Shown in pieces: positions 8,550 to 17,693 of a stretch of DNA of 64,000 nt. Below the pieces are notes generated by a model, which saw nothing but the letters and a program-made list of their open reading frames with translations, was not told where the DNA came from and made no database searches. Where the stretch lies: contig NZ_CAJIMS010000001.1 in assembly GCF_905175375.1 (NCBI RefSeq), positions 2,790,001-2,854,000 of the forward strand, written 5' to 3'. The DNA is from Chryseobacterium aquaeductus (GTDB taxonomy: Bacteria; Bacteroidota; Bacteroidia; Flavobacteriales; Weeksellaceae). The translations under genes and the position numbers were made by a program. Numbering within the stretch: position 1 is the stretch's first letter; each line of letters opens with the position of its first letter.

Positions 8550-10685
8550 CTAAGGCATCTTTTTAAAACCTTCTGCTTTTATTTTCCAGCTTCCGTCTTT
8601 CGGAAAACCAGGAAATTGTCCTGTAGAACTGTCCCAACCTTCAAGCATCATAGCAACAGCTGCCAAAGTTCCGCCGTTTCCTGGGAGGTAAATTCTAAGA
8701 CGTTTGTCTTGGAAATTATGTCCATTTTTCAGATAAGTATTCGTCTGAATATTCATAAAAAGAGCATCCAGAGCTTTGTTTGGAAGTCCTAATCTTGCTG
8801 CGTTCATTGCTGTCATCGGAAAATCCCAACCCCACGTATGTTCCCAGTTCCATCTTTCCCAAACGATGTCTAAAGTATTTTTCATTATTTTTTTATCCAG
8901 TTTCGGAGATTCGGGAACCATTCCCAATGCTCCCAAAACTGCAGGATGATCGGTCATCCATTTTGGAAATGTGAAAGAATCTTTAGCAGATTCGGTTGAT
9001 AAATAAACACCATCCTGAACCGGAAGCGGAGCCAATTTATTAATCACGTCATCCCATTTTTTATCTCTCGGCTGTCCCAATCTTTCTTTCCATTGCTGTG
9101 CAACTTTCAATGCCCAATCCCAGTAGGCAACTTCATAAGTAGGGTTGTAGGTATCTTTCGCAGGGAAAACTTCCTGTGCTGGAATGACTCCTTTTCCTAA
9201 GTTGTAACGATTTTTTTCCTTGTCATAAGTGGCATAATCAGCCATAAAATCAGCGGTTGCAAAAATAAGATCTTTATATTTTTCCAACACTTTTTTGTCC
9301 TTACTGTTGCGGTACAAAAGCTCTGTCATATAAATAATGTGCGGTTGTTCCCAAATCAAAAATGCAGCAACAGAAGACGGACTTTCGTTCCCGTCATTGT
9401 CAGACATTTTAATCCATCGAACACCTTTGTAGCCTTGCCTTTCGGCTAATTTTTTAGCTTTGTCAAAAGTTCTGAAATAATAATCAAGTTGTTTTTCCAA
9501 AATCTCCGGCCTTCCCCACAATGCGTAATGTACGCCGTGCCACCAATGCATTTCGGTGTGTGGTTTTCCGTACCAGCTGTTGAACGTCAAACCTGTTTCC
9601 TGAGGCGGATTGCTTCCTCCACACTGAACTTTCGTTAAATATTCTGACAAGACAACTCTTCTTTCCAATTCATTCGCTCTCGGATCTGTACTTCCTTCAA
9701 AATCTACGGCAGCACCGCTTTCCCAGAAGTTTTTCCAGCCTGAAGTACTTTCTTTTTCAGCATCAGCAAATAAAGTTCTGGTGGATTTAGGATTTTTAGC
9801 TGAAAACTCAACACTTAATTCTATCGTTTTGTTTTTTGATGAAGGTTCGTAAACGAAATAATGTTTTCCTGTTTCACGTAGTTTTCCTTCTGTAAAATTA
9901 AACTGAGTATAATAATCCGTGCTTTGTAATTTATGCTGAATCAACCCTTGAGTAGATTGTGACGAAACGATTTTCGTTGTGTGGTCATTTTCATTTCCGT
10001 AAAATGCCGCGTCATCCAAAAACTGTCCTGTCGGAGAAGGGTAGCGTGTAAAAACTTTAAGTTTCCCTTTAGCAATTAAATCAGACTCAATTTTCACCCC
10101 GATTTTGTCTGAATTTTGAAAAGAGGCAGTCCACACTTTTACGGGAGTTCCTTCCAATGAAAATTCACTCGTGATAATTCCTGTCCACAAATCTATCTTC
10201 TGATTGATGTTCATCAAATCTGAAATTTTCGCTTTCTGACCATCTTTTTTAGTTAGTTCGATCCCAATATTTCCCAGCTGCAAACGGTGTTGGTTTACAC
10301 GATAATATTCAACTGCACCTTTGTTGCGCTCTGGTTCTTTCAGTTGAACACTATACAACGCTTTTCTGCCATCGTTATTGAAATCGTAAGCTTTTAAAGT
10401 TTCCTCAAACTTATAATCTTTAGTATTCTGAAAACTGTTCCAGCCCCATTCAGACTGCGTTCCGAGAGAAACACCGTTTTTGTAATATTCAGGAAACGAC
10501 TGCATTCCGGTAATGTCAACCGTATACGCAAATTTTCCGTTTCCAACTGTCAAAGTGGAAAGGGTATCGGCTTTTGTATTGACCACATTATGTCGCTGAA
10601 CAACCTTCTTTCGGTCGATTTTCTGGGCATTTAAGGATGAAATTCCAATGCAGAAAAGACTTAGATATATTGCAATTTTTTTCAT
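8550..10685 (-). CDS. Secreted putative (alpha/alpha)6-barrel glycoside hydrolase, 711 aa
   Basis: An exported protein (signal peptide MKKIAIYLSLFCIGISSLNA) of a Bacteroidetes family found in polysaccharide loci. The N-terminal third is a beta-sandwich-like region (LTVGNGKFAYTVDITGMQSFPE). The C-terminal half (about 340-711) has a helical barrel pattern with repeated Trp/His-rich motifs such as MHWWHGVHYALWGRPEI, GVRWIKMSDNDGNESP, PTYEVAYWDWALKVAQ and RWNWEHTWGWDFPMTAMNAARLG, similar in style to GH65/GH95-type enzymes. Candidate acidic residues lie in these motifs, but I cannot name the catalytic pair or the linkage. It is followed by a good terminator and lies downstream of the DUF4450 gene on the same strand. 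Confidence 0.75.
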   Translation of the reverse strand: MKKIAIYLSLFCIGISSLNAQKIDRKKVVQRHNVVNTKADTLSTLTVGNGKFAYTVDITGMQSFPEYYKNGVSLGTQSEWGWNSFQNTKDYKFEETLKAYDFNNDGRKALYSVQLKEPERNKGAVEYYRVNQHRLQLGNIGIELTKKDGQKAKISDLMNINQKIDLWTGIITSEFSLEGTPVKVWTASFQNSDKIGVKIESDLIAKGKLKVFTRYPSPTGQFLDDAAFYGNENDHTTKIVSSQSTQGLIQHKLQSTDYYTQFNFTEGKLRETGKHYFVYEPSSKNKTIELSVEFSAKNPKSTRTLFADAEKESTSGWKNFWESGAAVDFEGSTDPRANELERRVVLSEYLTKVQCGGSNPPQETGLTFNSWYGKPHTEMHWWHGVHYALWGRPEILEKQLDYYFRTFDKAKKLAERQGYKGVRWIKMSDNDGNESPSSVAAFLIWEQPHIIYMTELLYRNSKDKKVLEKYKDLIFATADFMADYATYDKEKNRYNLGKGVIPAQEVFPAKDTYNPTYEVAYWDWALKVAQQWKERLGQPRDKKWDDVINKLAPLPVQDGVYLSTESAKDSFTFPKWMTDHPAVLGALGMVPESPKLDKKIMKNTLDIVWERWNWEHTWGWDFPMTAMNAARLGLPNKALDALFMNIQTNTYLKNGHNFQDKRLRIYLPGNGGTLAAVAMMLEGWDSSTGQFPGFPKDGSWKIKAEGFKKMP

Positions 10686-10883
10686 TTTTATTATTTATTT
10701 TTCTTTACCGCAAAAGAAACAAAAGATTTTCTCCTATTATTTAGCTATTCATAAGGTGGCAAAATGAAAATATAAGATTCTACATTTTGTAAACTTTTGA
10801 ATTACTTAGTTTTCAATCATTTCTTTTGAACCTTTTGCGGTTAAATCATTTAATTATTTTTAATTTTTTTTGTGGTATTAAAC

Positions 10884-13800
10884 TTATTTCAAAACCGTCG
10901 CACTCATCATTCCGATGACCACATCGTTGCACACTGCTGTTAGTTTGATAGATTTTAATTCTTTGTTTGGATTGATTGGTAAATCAAGAATCGTTGCAGC
11001 ACCGCCATCAACCTGTCGGTCTGTAAATCCTTTGATGCTGGAATATTGATCCAAAGTTCCACCTTTATACAATTCTCCGGTTTTCAGTTTCACACGATAA
11101 GGAATTTTGTCATCCGGAATTTCAAATGCAAAATTATCATCAAACAAATCCTGCTCAATCGGCCACCAGTTTTTCGGATTTTTCAGTTCTAATTTTGTCG
11201 TTGAACCGTCCACATACTGAACTGTAATTTTTCCGTTAACAATCTGCGACTGCATCGGATTGGTAGAACCAGCCATCAGAAAATAGATTTTCTTTCCTTT
11301 ACCCGAAACAGGAATTTCAAGAGAATCTGAATAGTTATCCCACTGACTCACAAACGCAATATTTTTATCTGTTTTATCAATTAAAAATGGAATTCCAAGA
11401 AAATCAACTTTTCCGTTTTTTCTTTTGCTCATCAATCCGCTGTCATCGATTTGAGAAGTAATTAGCGGATAACACCAGTTTCCGATTCCCTGCCACGGAA
11501 GCTGTAAAGTCGGAACTTCCAGTCTTGGCGAAAGGTATTTTTGGTTGAAAATATCGGTTACTTTTTCATTGTATTTTGAAGCTAATGAAATGTTGTTAAA
11601 CTGTCCTTGATTCTCAATTTCCCAGTCTGTGATTTCAATATTTTGTTTAATTCCGTTGTAATCAAGTTCGATTGAATTCGTTCCTTTACTTAAATAATTT
11701 GAAGGAATTTCAATATTAGTATTTTGATTTTTTTGAAGTGTAAAAGTTTTATTTAAACCATTAACAGTTAGTTTTCCATCAATATTATTGGAAGATTTTG
11801 ATTGAACCTGCAGTTTGTTATTCACCCATTTTGCCTCCAAAGGAAAACGAATATCGACATTTACAGGTTGCCACCAAGTCGTTCCATTTTGCTCGACCTG
11901 AACGAAAAATGTTCCTTTTCTTTCTTCCTTTACTAAATTAAACTGATTATCTTTTCTGTTTTTAATTACTTCCTGAGGATCATAAACATCTTTAATTTTC
12001 TTTTTTAATTCAAACTTTAAGTGAAGATTTTCAGAAATATAATTAGCGTAATCGGTTTGCTCGGTTTTAATTTCTTCTCCGGAATAATTAATTTCTATTT
12101 TAAAATCTTTTCCTTTCAACGTTTCAAACTGAACGAATGGTTTTAGAATAGAATTCGGTTTAATCTTCCAATCTACTTTTTTACCATTCACTTTCACCGA
12201 TTTGATGTTGGAATAATTCACAGGAATCTGCATTTCCAACGCCACCGGATTCTGATATTTTGATTTAAATGAATATTCCGTCTTTTTTGAAGTTCTGGTA
12301 AACTGATAATCCCAATCCGGAAGTTTTAGCTCGGCAGAATTCCAATCTTTAGGGAAACCGGGTTTGATGTTGATTTTATTTTCCAATAAATTCGGATAAA
12401 CTCCGAAAAGTCCTTCCGTCAAAGTTCGTGAAGCCACACCAATCGGATCTGCAAAATCTCTGTACAATTCACCACGAAATGCGTCGTAATGAGAAAGCTG
12501 TTCAAAATTCCCGGGACTGATGCCGTAATACATTGATTCAACTAGGTTACCTTTCCAAAGTTGGTAAGCATCTTCATTTCTTCCGGCTTGCCAATACGCC
12601 AACGCAGTCTGTAAATTTTCCGCCAATGCGACATTGTTAATCGACCAATCATAAGGTTGCCAGTTGGTGGTTGATAACGTGTAATAATCTTTATTTTGTG
12701 CACCTTTTATCGTCACCGGAATTTTAGGTGTATGATTATTAATGTATTGTAAGTTTTGATAATCCTCAAATTCATTCAAAATAAACGCATCGGAAACGTG
12801 GTAAATCGACCAAATTCCCGGTTTGTCGTGAACGATTTGATTGCCCAAAGCATCCTTGTATTCAGCAAAATAACCTTTTTCTTTGATCCAAAGCTGGTTT
12901 TTCATTGCTTTTAAAATCGCATCAGCTTCCTGTTCGTAAGGCTGAGGACTTTCGCCAATAATTTTCGCCAGTTTCGCCATTTCACGGTTGGCTCTGTAAT
13001 TATATGCCGAGGTATGCGTCACTTTTCCGCCAGAATATTGCAACGCATCGCTTGCCCAAATCGCAGCGTACGCATCGTACAAATCACCACGTTTGAAATT
13101 TCGCTTTTCCCAATCCATATGACGGACTATCGTGGGCCACATTTTTTTTAGGAATTTCTTGTCGCCCGTATAGTTGAAATGCGAAAACATCTGGTCAAAA
13201 AACACCAGATTCATATCGTAATGGTGCGGTTTTGTATTGTCATTCGGATTTCTTGAAATGTATCCGCTTGAGAAAACAGAAGTTCCCATTTTTTCCTCGT
13301 GTCGGGCAAGATGACGCATCGTGTCCATTTCTACAGGCGCAAAATCGGGTTTCAGAACCTGAGAATTTGCATAACTTTCAAAATGTTCTTTCGCTCTGTC
13401 GTGCCAGCTCAAAGCATCCGCTGTGTATGCGCCACGCCACGCATTCAGTCGCATTCTCCACGCAACTGCACCGTGAAGGAAGGTCGGACTTTCCCAAATT
13501 CCATCCGCGGCAACGGCTAAATTGGCTCCGAAATTATTGAGATCTGCATCCGGAGTTTTAAGCTGAATTCGGTTGGTTAATGTCAAACGGGATTTTTCCG
13601 CTTCATTAAAAATGTTTTTCAACGATTCATTCGAAAAATTCTTATCTAATTTTCCCTTCGCGACTTGAATGTAAACCGGATTTTTTTGAGAAGAATAGGA
13701 AGCATAAACAATCGGGGATTTGTCCGTTTTATTTTGAGTAAATTCAGCCAGTTTTTCTAAAGTTTGAGCGTCGGTTTGCTGTAACAAATTGACATTCGAA

Positions 13801-14447
13801 AAACTTCCGCTAACGGTTTGAGTTTCTTTTTTCTTATTTAAATAATTGAGTTGAAATTGATTTTTATTGATTTGAAACTGATTGTTCAGGCAATATTCAG
13901 GCAACAGATAAAATCCGGATTCCGGATCTGCACCGATGTCGCCGTTTCTGCTGAAAGTTGTTCCGCTCGCACCGCCATAAACTGCATAGATTTTTGTTGA
14001 TGAGTCAACATTTACCGTTTCCATTTTTAAAACCAAACCTTCTTCTTTTGCTTGTGCTAAAACGGTCAGTTTTAAAGTTCCGGTTCCAAGAATCGGGTCT
14101 TTGATTTCATACAGCATCGAACCAGGACGATAACGGGTCTCAATTTTATTTGCCTGAATTAATTTCTTTATCGAATTTCCCTTCTGAATAACAAACTGAA
14201 GATTTCCGCCCATTCCCGAAAGATAGAGTGCGAATTCCGGCAAATCTCCGGCTTCGACACGAGACGCACGGTTGTCGCCGTACAAAGCTCGGTTGAACCT
14301 GTACTTTCCGTTGACCAATAAAAAATCACCTTTGTCTTCTTTGTAATGCAGTTCGCGCTCGTTATTCTGCCAGTGTTTCGACTGGGAAAATGAGTAGGAG
14401 AATGTCGATAAAACAATCAGTCCGGCGAAAATGGTTTTTCTTTGCAT
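10884..14447 (-). CDS. Large secreted DUF4450 enzyme with central alpha/alpha barrel, 1187 aa
   Basis: The signal peptide is MQRKTIFAGLIVLSTFSYSFSQ. The N-terminal region (about 25-250) matches the DUF4450 pattern, with FLLVNGKYRFNRALYGDNRA and PEFALYLSGMGGNLQFVIQ. Residues about 310-740 form a helical barrel with WESPTFLHGAVAWRMRLNAW, YDMNLVFFDQMFSHFNYTG and YYTLSTTNWQPYDWSINNVA, typical of inverting alpha/alpha-barrel glycosidases. The last 400 residues are beta-sandwich modules. Family members occur in Bacteroidetes loci for pectic glycans; the bond cleaved is not known to me. It lies 217 bp downstream of the GH28 gene and 198 bp upstream of the 711-aa hydrolase, so an operon is possible but there are long gaps with a hairpin. 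Confidence 0.8.
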   Translation of the reverse strand: MQRKTIFAGLIVLSTFSYSFSQSKHWQNNERELHYKEDKGDFLLVNGKYRFNRALYGDNRASRVEAGDLPEFALYLSGMGGNLQFVIQKGNSIKKLIQANKIETRYRPGSMLYEIKDPILGTGTLKLTVLAQAKEEGLVLKMETVNVDSSTKIYAVYGGASGTTFSRNGDIGADPESGFYLLPEYCLNNQFQINKNQFQLNYLNKKKETQTVSGSFSNVNLLQQTDAQTLEKLAEFTQNKTDKSPIVYASYSSQKNPVYIQVAKGKLDKNFSNESLKNIFNEAEKSRLTLTNRIQLKTPDADLNNFGANLAVAADGIWESPTFLHGAVAWRMRLNAWRGAYTADALSWHDRAKEHFESYANSQVLKPDFAPVEMDTMRHLARHEEKMGTSVFSSGYISRNPNDNTKPHHYDMNLVFFDQMFSHFNYTGDKKFLKKMWPTIVRHMDWEKRNFKRGDLYDAYAAIWASDALQYSGGKVTHTSAYNYRANREMAKLAKIIGESPQPYEQEADAILKAMKNQLWIKEKGYFAEYKDALGNQIVHDKPGIWSIYHVSDAFILNEFEDYQNLQYINNHTPKIPVTIKGAQNKDYYTLSTTNWQPYDWSINNVALAENLQTALAYWQAGRNEDAYQLWKGNLVESMYYGISPGNFEQLSHYDAFRGELYRDFADPIGVASRTLTEGLFGVYPNLLENKINIKPGFPKDWNSAELKLPDWDYQFTRTSKKTEYSFKSKYQNPVALEMQIPVNYSNIKSVKVNGKKVDWKIKPNSILKPFVQFETLKGKDFKIEINYSGEEIKTEQTDYANYISENLHLKFELKKKIKDVYDPQEVIKNRKDNQFNLVKEERKGTFFVQVEQNGTTWWQPVNVDIRFPLEAKWVNNKLQVQSKSSNNIDGKLTVNGLNKTFTLQKNQNTNIEIPSNYLSKGTNSIELDYNGIKQNIEITDWEIENQGQFNNISLASKYNEKVTDIFNQKYLSPRLEVPTLQLPWQGIGNWCYPLITSQIDDSGLMSKRKNGKVDFLGIPFLIDKTDKNIAFVSQWDNYSDSLEIPVSGKGKKIYFLMAGSTNPMQSQIVNGKITVQYVDGSTTKLELKNPKNWWPIEQDLFDDNFAFEIPDDKIPYRVKLKTGELYKGGTLDQYSSIKGFTDRQVDGGAATILDLPINPNKELKSIKLTAVCNDVVIGMMSATVLK

Positions 14448-14530
14448 TATATTTTATAAATTATTATAGAGGCATTTTGGAACACAGAGCTCACAAAGTT
14501 TTTATCTTAATATTTTAATTTTTTTAGGTT

Positions 14531-14600
14531 CACAAAGCCGCTTCGCTTAAATAAGCATAAATTTTTACAAAAAATCTTATATAAGCGAAGCGGCTTTGTG
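14531..14600. repeat. Long perfect hairpin between GH28 and DUF4450 genes
   Basis: CACAAAGCCGCTTCGCTTA at 14531-14549 is the exact reverse complement of 14582-14600; with one mismatch the arms extend to 25 bp (14531-14555 and 14576-14600) around a 20-base loop. There is no strong U-tract, so it is not a textbook terminator. It could stabilise mRNA ends, attenuate the operon, or be a mobile palindrome. Outside it are related words (CACAAAGTTTTT, CTTTGTGTTCAC). Confidence 0.8.
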
Positions 14601-14664
14601 GACTTTTAGGCAATATAAATTTAAAAACTTCGTGTCCTTTGTGTTCACTTATACAAAATCTGAC

Positions 14665-16068
14665 TTACGGTTTTAACTCAGTTAATGGCTGTCCGTTAAC
14701 GGTTACATTTTTCAATGTCACATTTTTTAAATAATCCACTTTATAAGGAATCTGAACGCCGGCCATTTTTGCATTAATCATTGTAAAATCCGTTACAGGA
14801 GAAGTTTCGTACGCATCCGAAAAAACTGCATATTTTCCGCCTTTGTCAACTGTCAAATTCTCAACCCAAATATTTCTGATGGTCGGAATATGATTTCCGG
14901 GTTTTTCATAATGCATATTGAAACGAACTGCTGCTTCTTTGTAAGCGCCCACTTTTGTGTTGTAGAAAAATACATTTTCGATGATTCCACCACGGCTAGA
15001 ACTTGTTTTAATTCTTAAGGCTCTGTCAAGATTTTTGCTATCCATTACGTTTCCGATGGCATAAATATTTTTCGCTCCGCCTGCAATTTCACTTCCGATC
15101 ACAACACCGCCGTGACCGTCTTTCATTTCGCAGTTTTCGATAATGTGGTTTTCGGCAGGTTTTCCGATGTCCCTTCCGTCTTCATCTCTTCCGGATTTGA
15201 TGGCGATACAGTCGTCTCCCGTGTCAAAATATGAATCTTTAATCCAGACATTTTTACAGGCTTCAGGGTCGAAACCGTCGTTGTTTGGTCCGTGACTGAT
15301 AACTTTTACTCTTTCAATTAAAACATTCTCACACAAAACAGGATTTAAGTTCCACATTGGAGAATTTTTAACTAAAACGTCTGCCATATAGAAGTTTTTA
15401 GACTTGTAAGGCTGAACGAAATTAGGTCTCAAATACCAACCGTCCCCGAAAATTCTTTCTCTTGCAGGTTTTCTCTGCGCCATATATTCGTGAAGTTTAG
15501 CACGGGCAGGATTTTGTCTTCCCGGACGGGTTTCATTATAGCCATATTTTGTTGCGCCGCACCAGAACCACCAGTTATCCAAATCTGCGTTTCCGTCTAA
15601 AGTTCCTTTTCCGGTAATGGCGATATTTTCTTCTTCGTAAGCGTAAATCAGGGACGAATAATTCATACATTCCATTCCTTCCCAACGCGTGAAAACGATA
15701 GGGTAGTCATTGCTGTCCTGACTAAAAAGAATCGTAGACCCGTCATTCAAATGAAGATTGACATTAGATTCCAGATAAATAGCACCTGTTAAGAAAATGC
15801 CATTTGGAACGACAACTCTTCCGCCACCTTCAGCACTGCATTTTTCGATGGCTTTTTTGAAAGCTTCCGTATTTTTTGTTTTTCCGTCACCCACAGCTCC
15901 GAAATCTGTCACCAGATAATCAACTTTTCGGAACTTTGGAGCTTTAATTTGTTTCTTTAAAGCTTTGATTTCTTTTAAAGGCTGTTTTGCGGAAGTCCAA
16001 GGTTTATATTGAGCCGATACGGAAATCGACATTAGCATTATAATAAAGATTAAAAAGTGTTTTTTCAT
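14665..16068 (-). CDS. GH28 family glycoside hydrolase (polygalacturonase/rhamnogalacturonan hydrolase type)
   Basis: A 467-aa exported enzyme (signal peptide MKKHFLIFIIMLMSISVSAQ). It has a pectin-lyase-like parallel beta-helix with all GH28 signatures: TDFGAVGDGKTKNTEAFKKA near the N-terminus, SHGPNNDGFDPEAC (the NxD motif), YFDTGDDCIAIKSGRD (paired catalytic Asp), DGHGGVVIGSE (catalytic-site His-Gly) and RALRIKTSSSRGG (the RIK motif). Such enzymes hydrolyse galacturonic-acid-containing backbones, with inversion. It is the first gene of the - strand pectin set; the shared 12-mer ACAGTGCAGGAT lies about 94 bp upstream. The family is clear; endo or exo action and exact substrate are not. Confidence 0.92.
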   Translation of the reverse strand: MKKHFLIFIIMLMSISVSAQYKPWTSAKQPLKEIKALKKQIKAPKFRKVDYLVTDFGAVGDGKTKNTEAFKKAIEKCSAEGGGRVVVPNGIFLTGAIYLESNVNLHLNDGSTILFSQDSNDYPIVFTRWEGMECMNYSSLIYAYEEENIAITGKGTLDGNADLDNWWFWCGATKYGYNETRPGRQNPARAKLHEYMAQRKPARERIFGDGWYLRPNFVQPYKSKNFYMADVLVKNSPMWNLNPVLCENVLIERVKVISHGPNNDGFDPEACKNVWIKDSYFDTGDDCIAIKSGRDEDGRDIGKPAENHIIENCEMKDGHGGVVIGSEIAGGAKNIYAIGNVMDSKNLDRALRIKTSSSRGGIIENVFFYNTKVGAYKEAAVRFNMHYEKPGNHIPTIRNIWVENLTVDKGGKYAVFSDAYETSPVTDFTMINAKMAGVQIPYKVDYLKNVTLKNVTVNGQPLTELKP

Positions 16069-16161
16069 AATGTAAAATAGATCTTTTGTTTGAATCAGAA
16101 ATTTATTGTTACAGATTATTTCTTTAGTAATTGCAAGCTAAAGTAATTGAAACGATTAATT

Positions 16162-16173
16162 ATCCTGCACTGT
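16162..16173 (-). promoter_or_regulatory. Shared 12-mer (ACAGTGCAGGAT) upstream of GH28 gene
   Basis: This is an identical copy, in the same orientation, of the site upstream of the PL1 gene. It lies in the 388-bp divergent gap 16069-16456, about 94 bp before the GH28 start. The rest of the gap is AT-rich; near 16423-16430 TATATTTG matches the Bacteroidetes -7 consensus TAnnTTTG for the + strand gene at 16457, but the nearest TTG upstream is 25 bases away, slightly too far. Confidence 0.5.
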
Positions 16174-16456
16174 CGGTAAAATAAATGTGTTGAAATTTTT
16201 TTGTAATCGATTGCGCAATCTCAAAGATAATTTAATTATTAAGATCTAAGAACCAGTACCAAGTTTTTCACATAATAACTGCGATTTATTTTATTAAAAT
16301 TAATAAGAATATAATTTCAGTAATTTATTGAATCATTCTTTCAGAAAGGGTTTCTAATAAGTATAAATCTTGATAATTGAATTTTTTAACTCAATTGATA
16401 TACAGTCATCATTGTAAACTTGTATATTTGGTCGTCTGATTTTAAACTATTAATCT

Positions 16457-16957
16457 ATGCCAAATAATGCTTCTTGTAAGCTGATATCTATGACCGCTTT
16501 CGTTATCGATTATTACTCCAACGAAGGATATGCAGATCTTCAAACATTAAATTTGATGGTAAATTATGCTCAGTTTCTGAAAAAAAATGTGTTTTTGGGG
16601 ATGTTCATTCCTGTAAATTCTGAGGGTGAGATATTGAAAGTACCCAAAAATTATTCATCATGGAAATCACTTGCCCATAACAAAGAAGATGCGGATGAGA
16701 ATAAGGAAAATGCAAGTTTCGAAGAATATAAAATTTACAAAAAAGCGGAAAATAACTGTTTATTTAAAGGTTTTGAAATTGCGTATAATGGTTACTCAGT
16801 GATCAGAATTATAGCGTCTTACGATCACTCGATCGAATTGTCTTTCAACAAAAATAATTTAAAATGCCAGACAATAAACGACGTCGAGGCACTTACCGTT
16901 TTTGAAGAAATCTATCTGAGTAAAGCAGCTTTAAAGGCTATAGGTATTAAAAAATAA
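16457..16957 (+). CDS. Uncharacterised 166-aa protein
   Basis: A soluble protein with no signal peptide, membrane segment or motif that I recognise. It has a helix-rich N-terminus (YSNEGYADLQTLNLMVNYAQ), a charged middle (HNKEDADENKENASFEEY) and a strand-like C-terminus. It is the only + strand gene between two - strand blocks, and a TATATTTG element 27 bp upstream of its ATG suggests its own promoter. Function unknown. Confidence 0.65.
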   Translation: MPNNASCKLISMTAFVIDYYSNEGYADLQTLNLMVNYAQFLKKNVFLGMFIPVNSEGEILKVPKNYSSWKSLAHNKEDADENKENASFEEYKIYKKAENNCLFKGFEIAYNGYSVIRIIASYDHSIELSFNKNNLKCQTINDVEALTVFEEIYLSKAALKAIGIKK

Positions 16958-16996
16958 AACTGTTTTTTAGTTAATACGATTTTTCGGGAAAACTTT

Positions 16997-17650
16997 TTAT
17001 TTACAATTTAGAGTTTTACCAATTTCAAAAATATCAGAATTTTTATAATCTGTGTAAACGTGTGCGTGAAATTCATTTAATTTTTTCAAAATGTTCAAAA
17101 GCTCGTTTTTTTCATGATCGTTCAATGTTCCGGATAATATTTTAGACGTTTGATTGATATTATTTACAGATTCGTGGAACATTTCTTTGCCTCTCTCAGT
17201 TAAATTAAGTCTTTTACTTCTTTTATCTTCATCATCGTTTTTCTCTTCCAGAAGTCGAGCTTCCAGCAATCTTTTAATAATCTGAGTTCCCGTTTGTTTT
17301 TCGTGCCCGTTTTTCTCTATCAGCTGAATTTTCGTCAAGTACGGTTCATCTTTCAGTCGGTACAAATAAGTAAATTCTTCGTTCGCCAAATCCGGAAAAT
17401 CGCTGAGACCTTTTCTAATGAGTAATTTAGAATATCTTCCCAAGAGAAGAACCTGTTTACAAATTTCATTCTCGGTGAAAGAAACTTGATGGTTTTCATT
17501 TTTGAAAAGCTTGGTCGGGCATTCTTCGGTATACTTTTTATCATTCAACCACATACGGAAATCTTCAACACTTGAGTTGGGTTTGTAGCAATGAGAGTTT
17601 TCAAATTCTTTCACTTGCATCAGCAGATCGATGATAAAGTCTGTTTGCAT
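16997..17650 (-). CDS. MarR-family winged-helix regulator
   Basis: A 217-aa protein. The winged helix is in the second half: PYLTKIQLIEKNGHEKQTGT (helix-turn-helix), TQIIKRLLEARLLEEKNDDED and RSKRLNLTERGKEMFHESV (wing and dimer helix), all typical MarR features. An N-terminal extension of about 60 residues makes it longer than classic MarR proteins. It lies 43 bp after the SDR gene on the same strand, so it is likely the last gene of the photolyase operon. Its ligand and targets are unknown. Confidence 0.8.
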   Translation of the reverse strand: MQTDFIIDLLMQVKEFENSHCYKPNSSVEDFRMWLNDKKYTEECPTKLFKNENHQVSFTENEICKQVLLLGRYSKLLIRKGLSDFPDLANEEFTYLYRLKDEPYLTKIQLIEKNGHEKQTGTQIIKRLLEARLLEEKNDDEDKRSKRLNLTERGKEMFHESVNNINQTSKILSGTLNDHEKNELLNILKKLNEFHAHVYTDYKNSDIFEIGKTLNCK

Positions 17651-17693
17651 AATTTAATTTATGTTAAAGATAAATATTTAGTTTTTTGATCGA

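Noticed and set aside
13232-13540. 102-aa open frame on the + strand inside the DUF4450 gene
   Set aside because: It is antisense to a well-supported gene and shows no start context or domain pattern.
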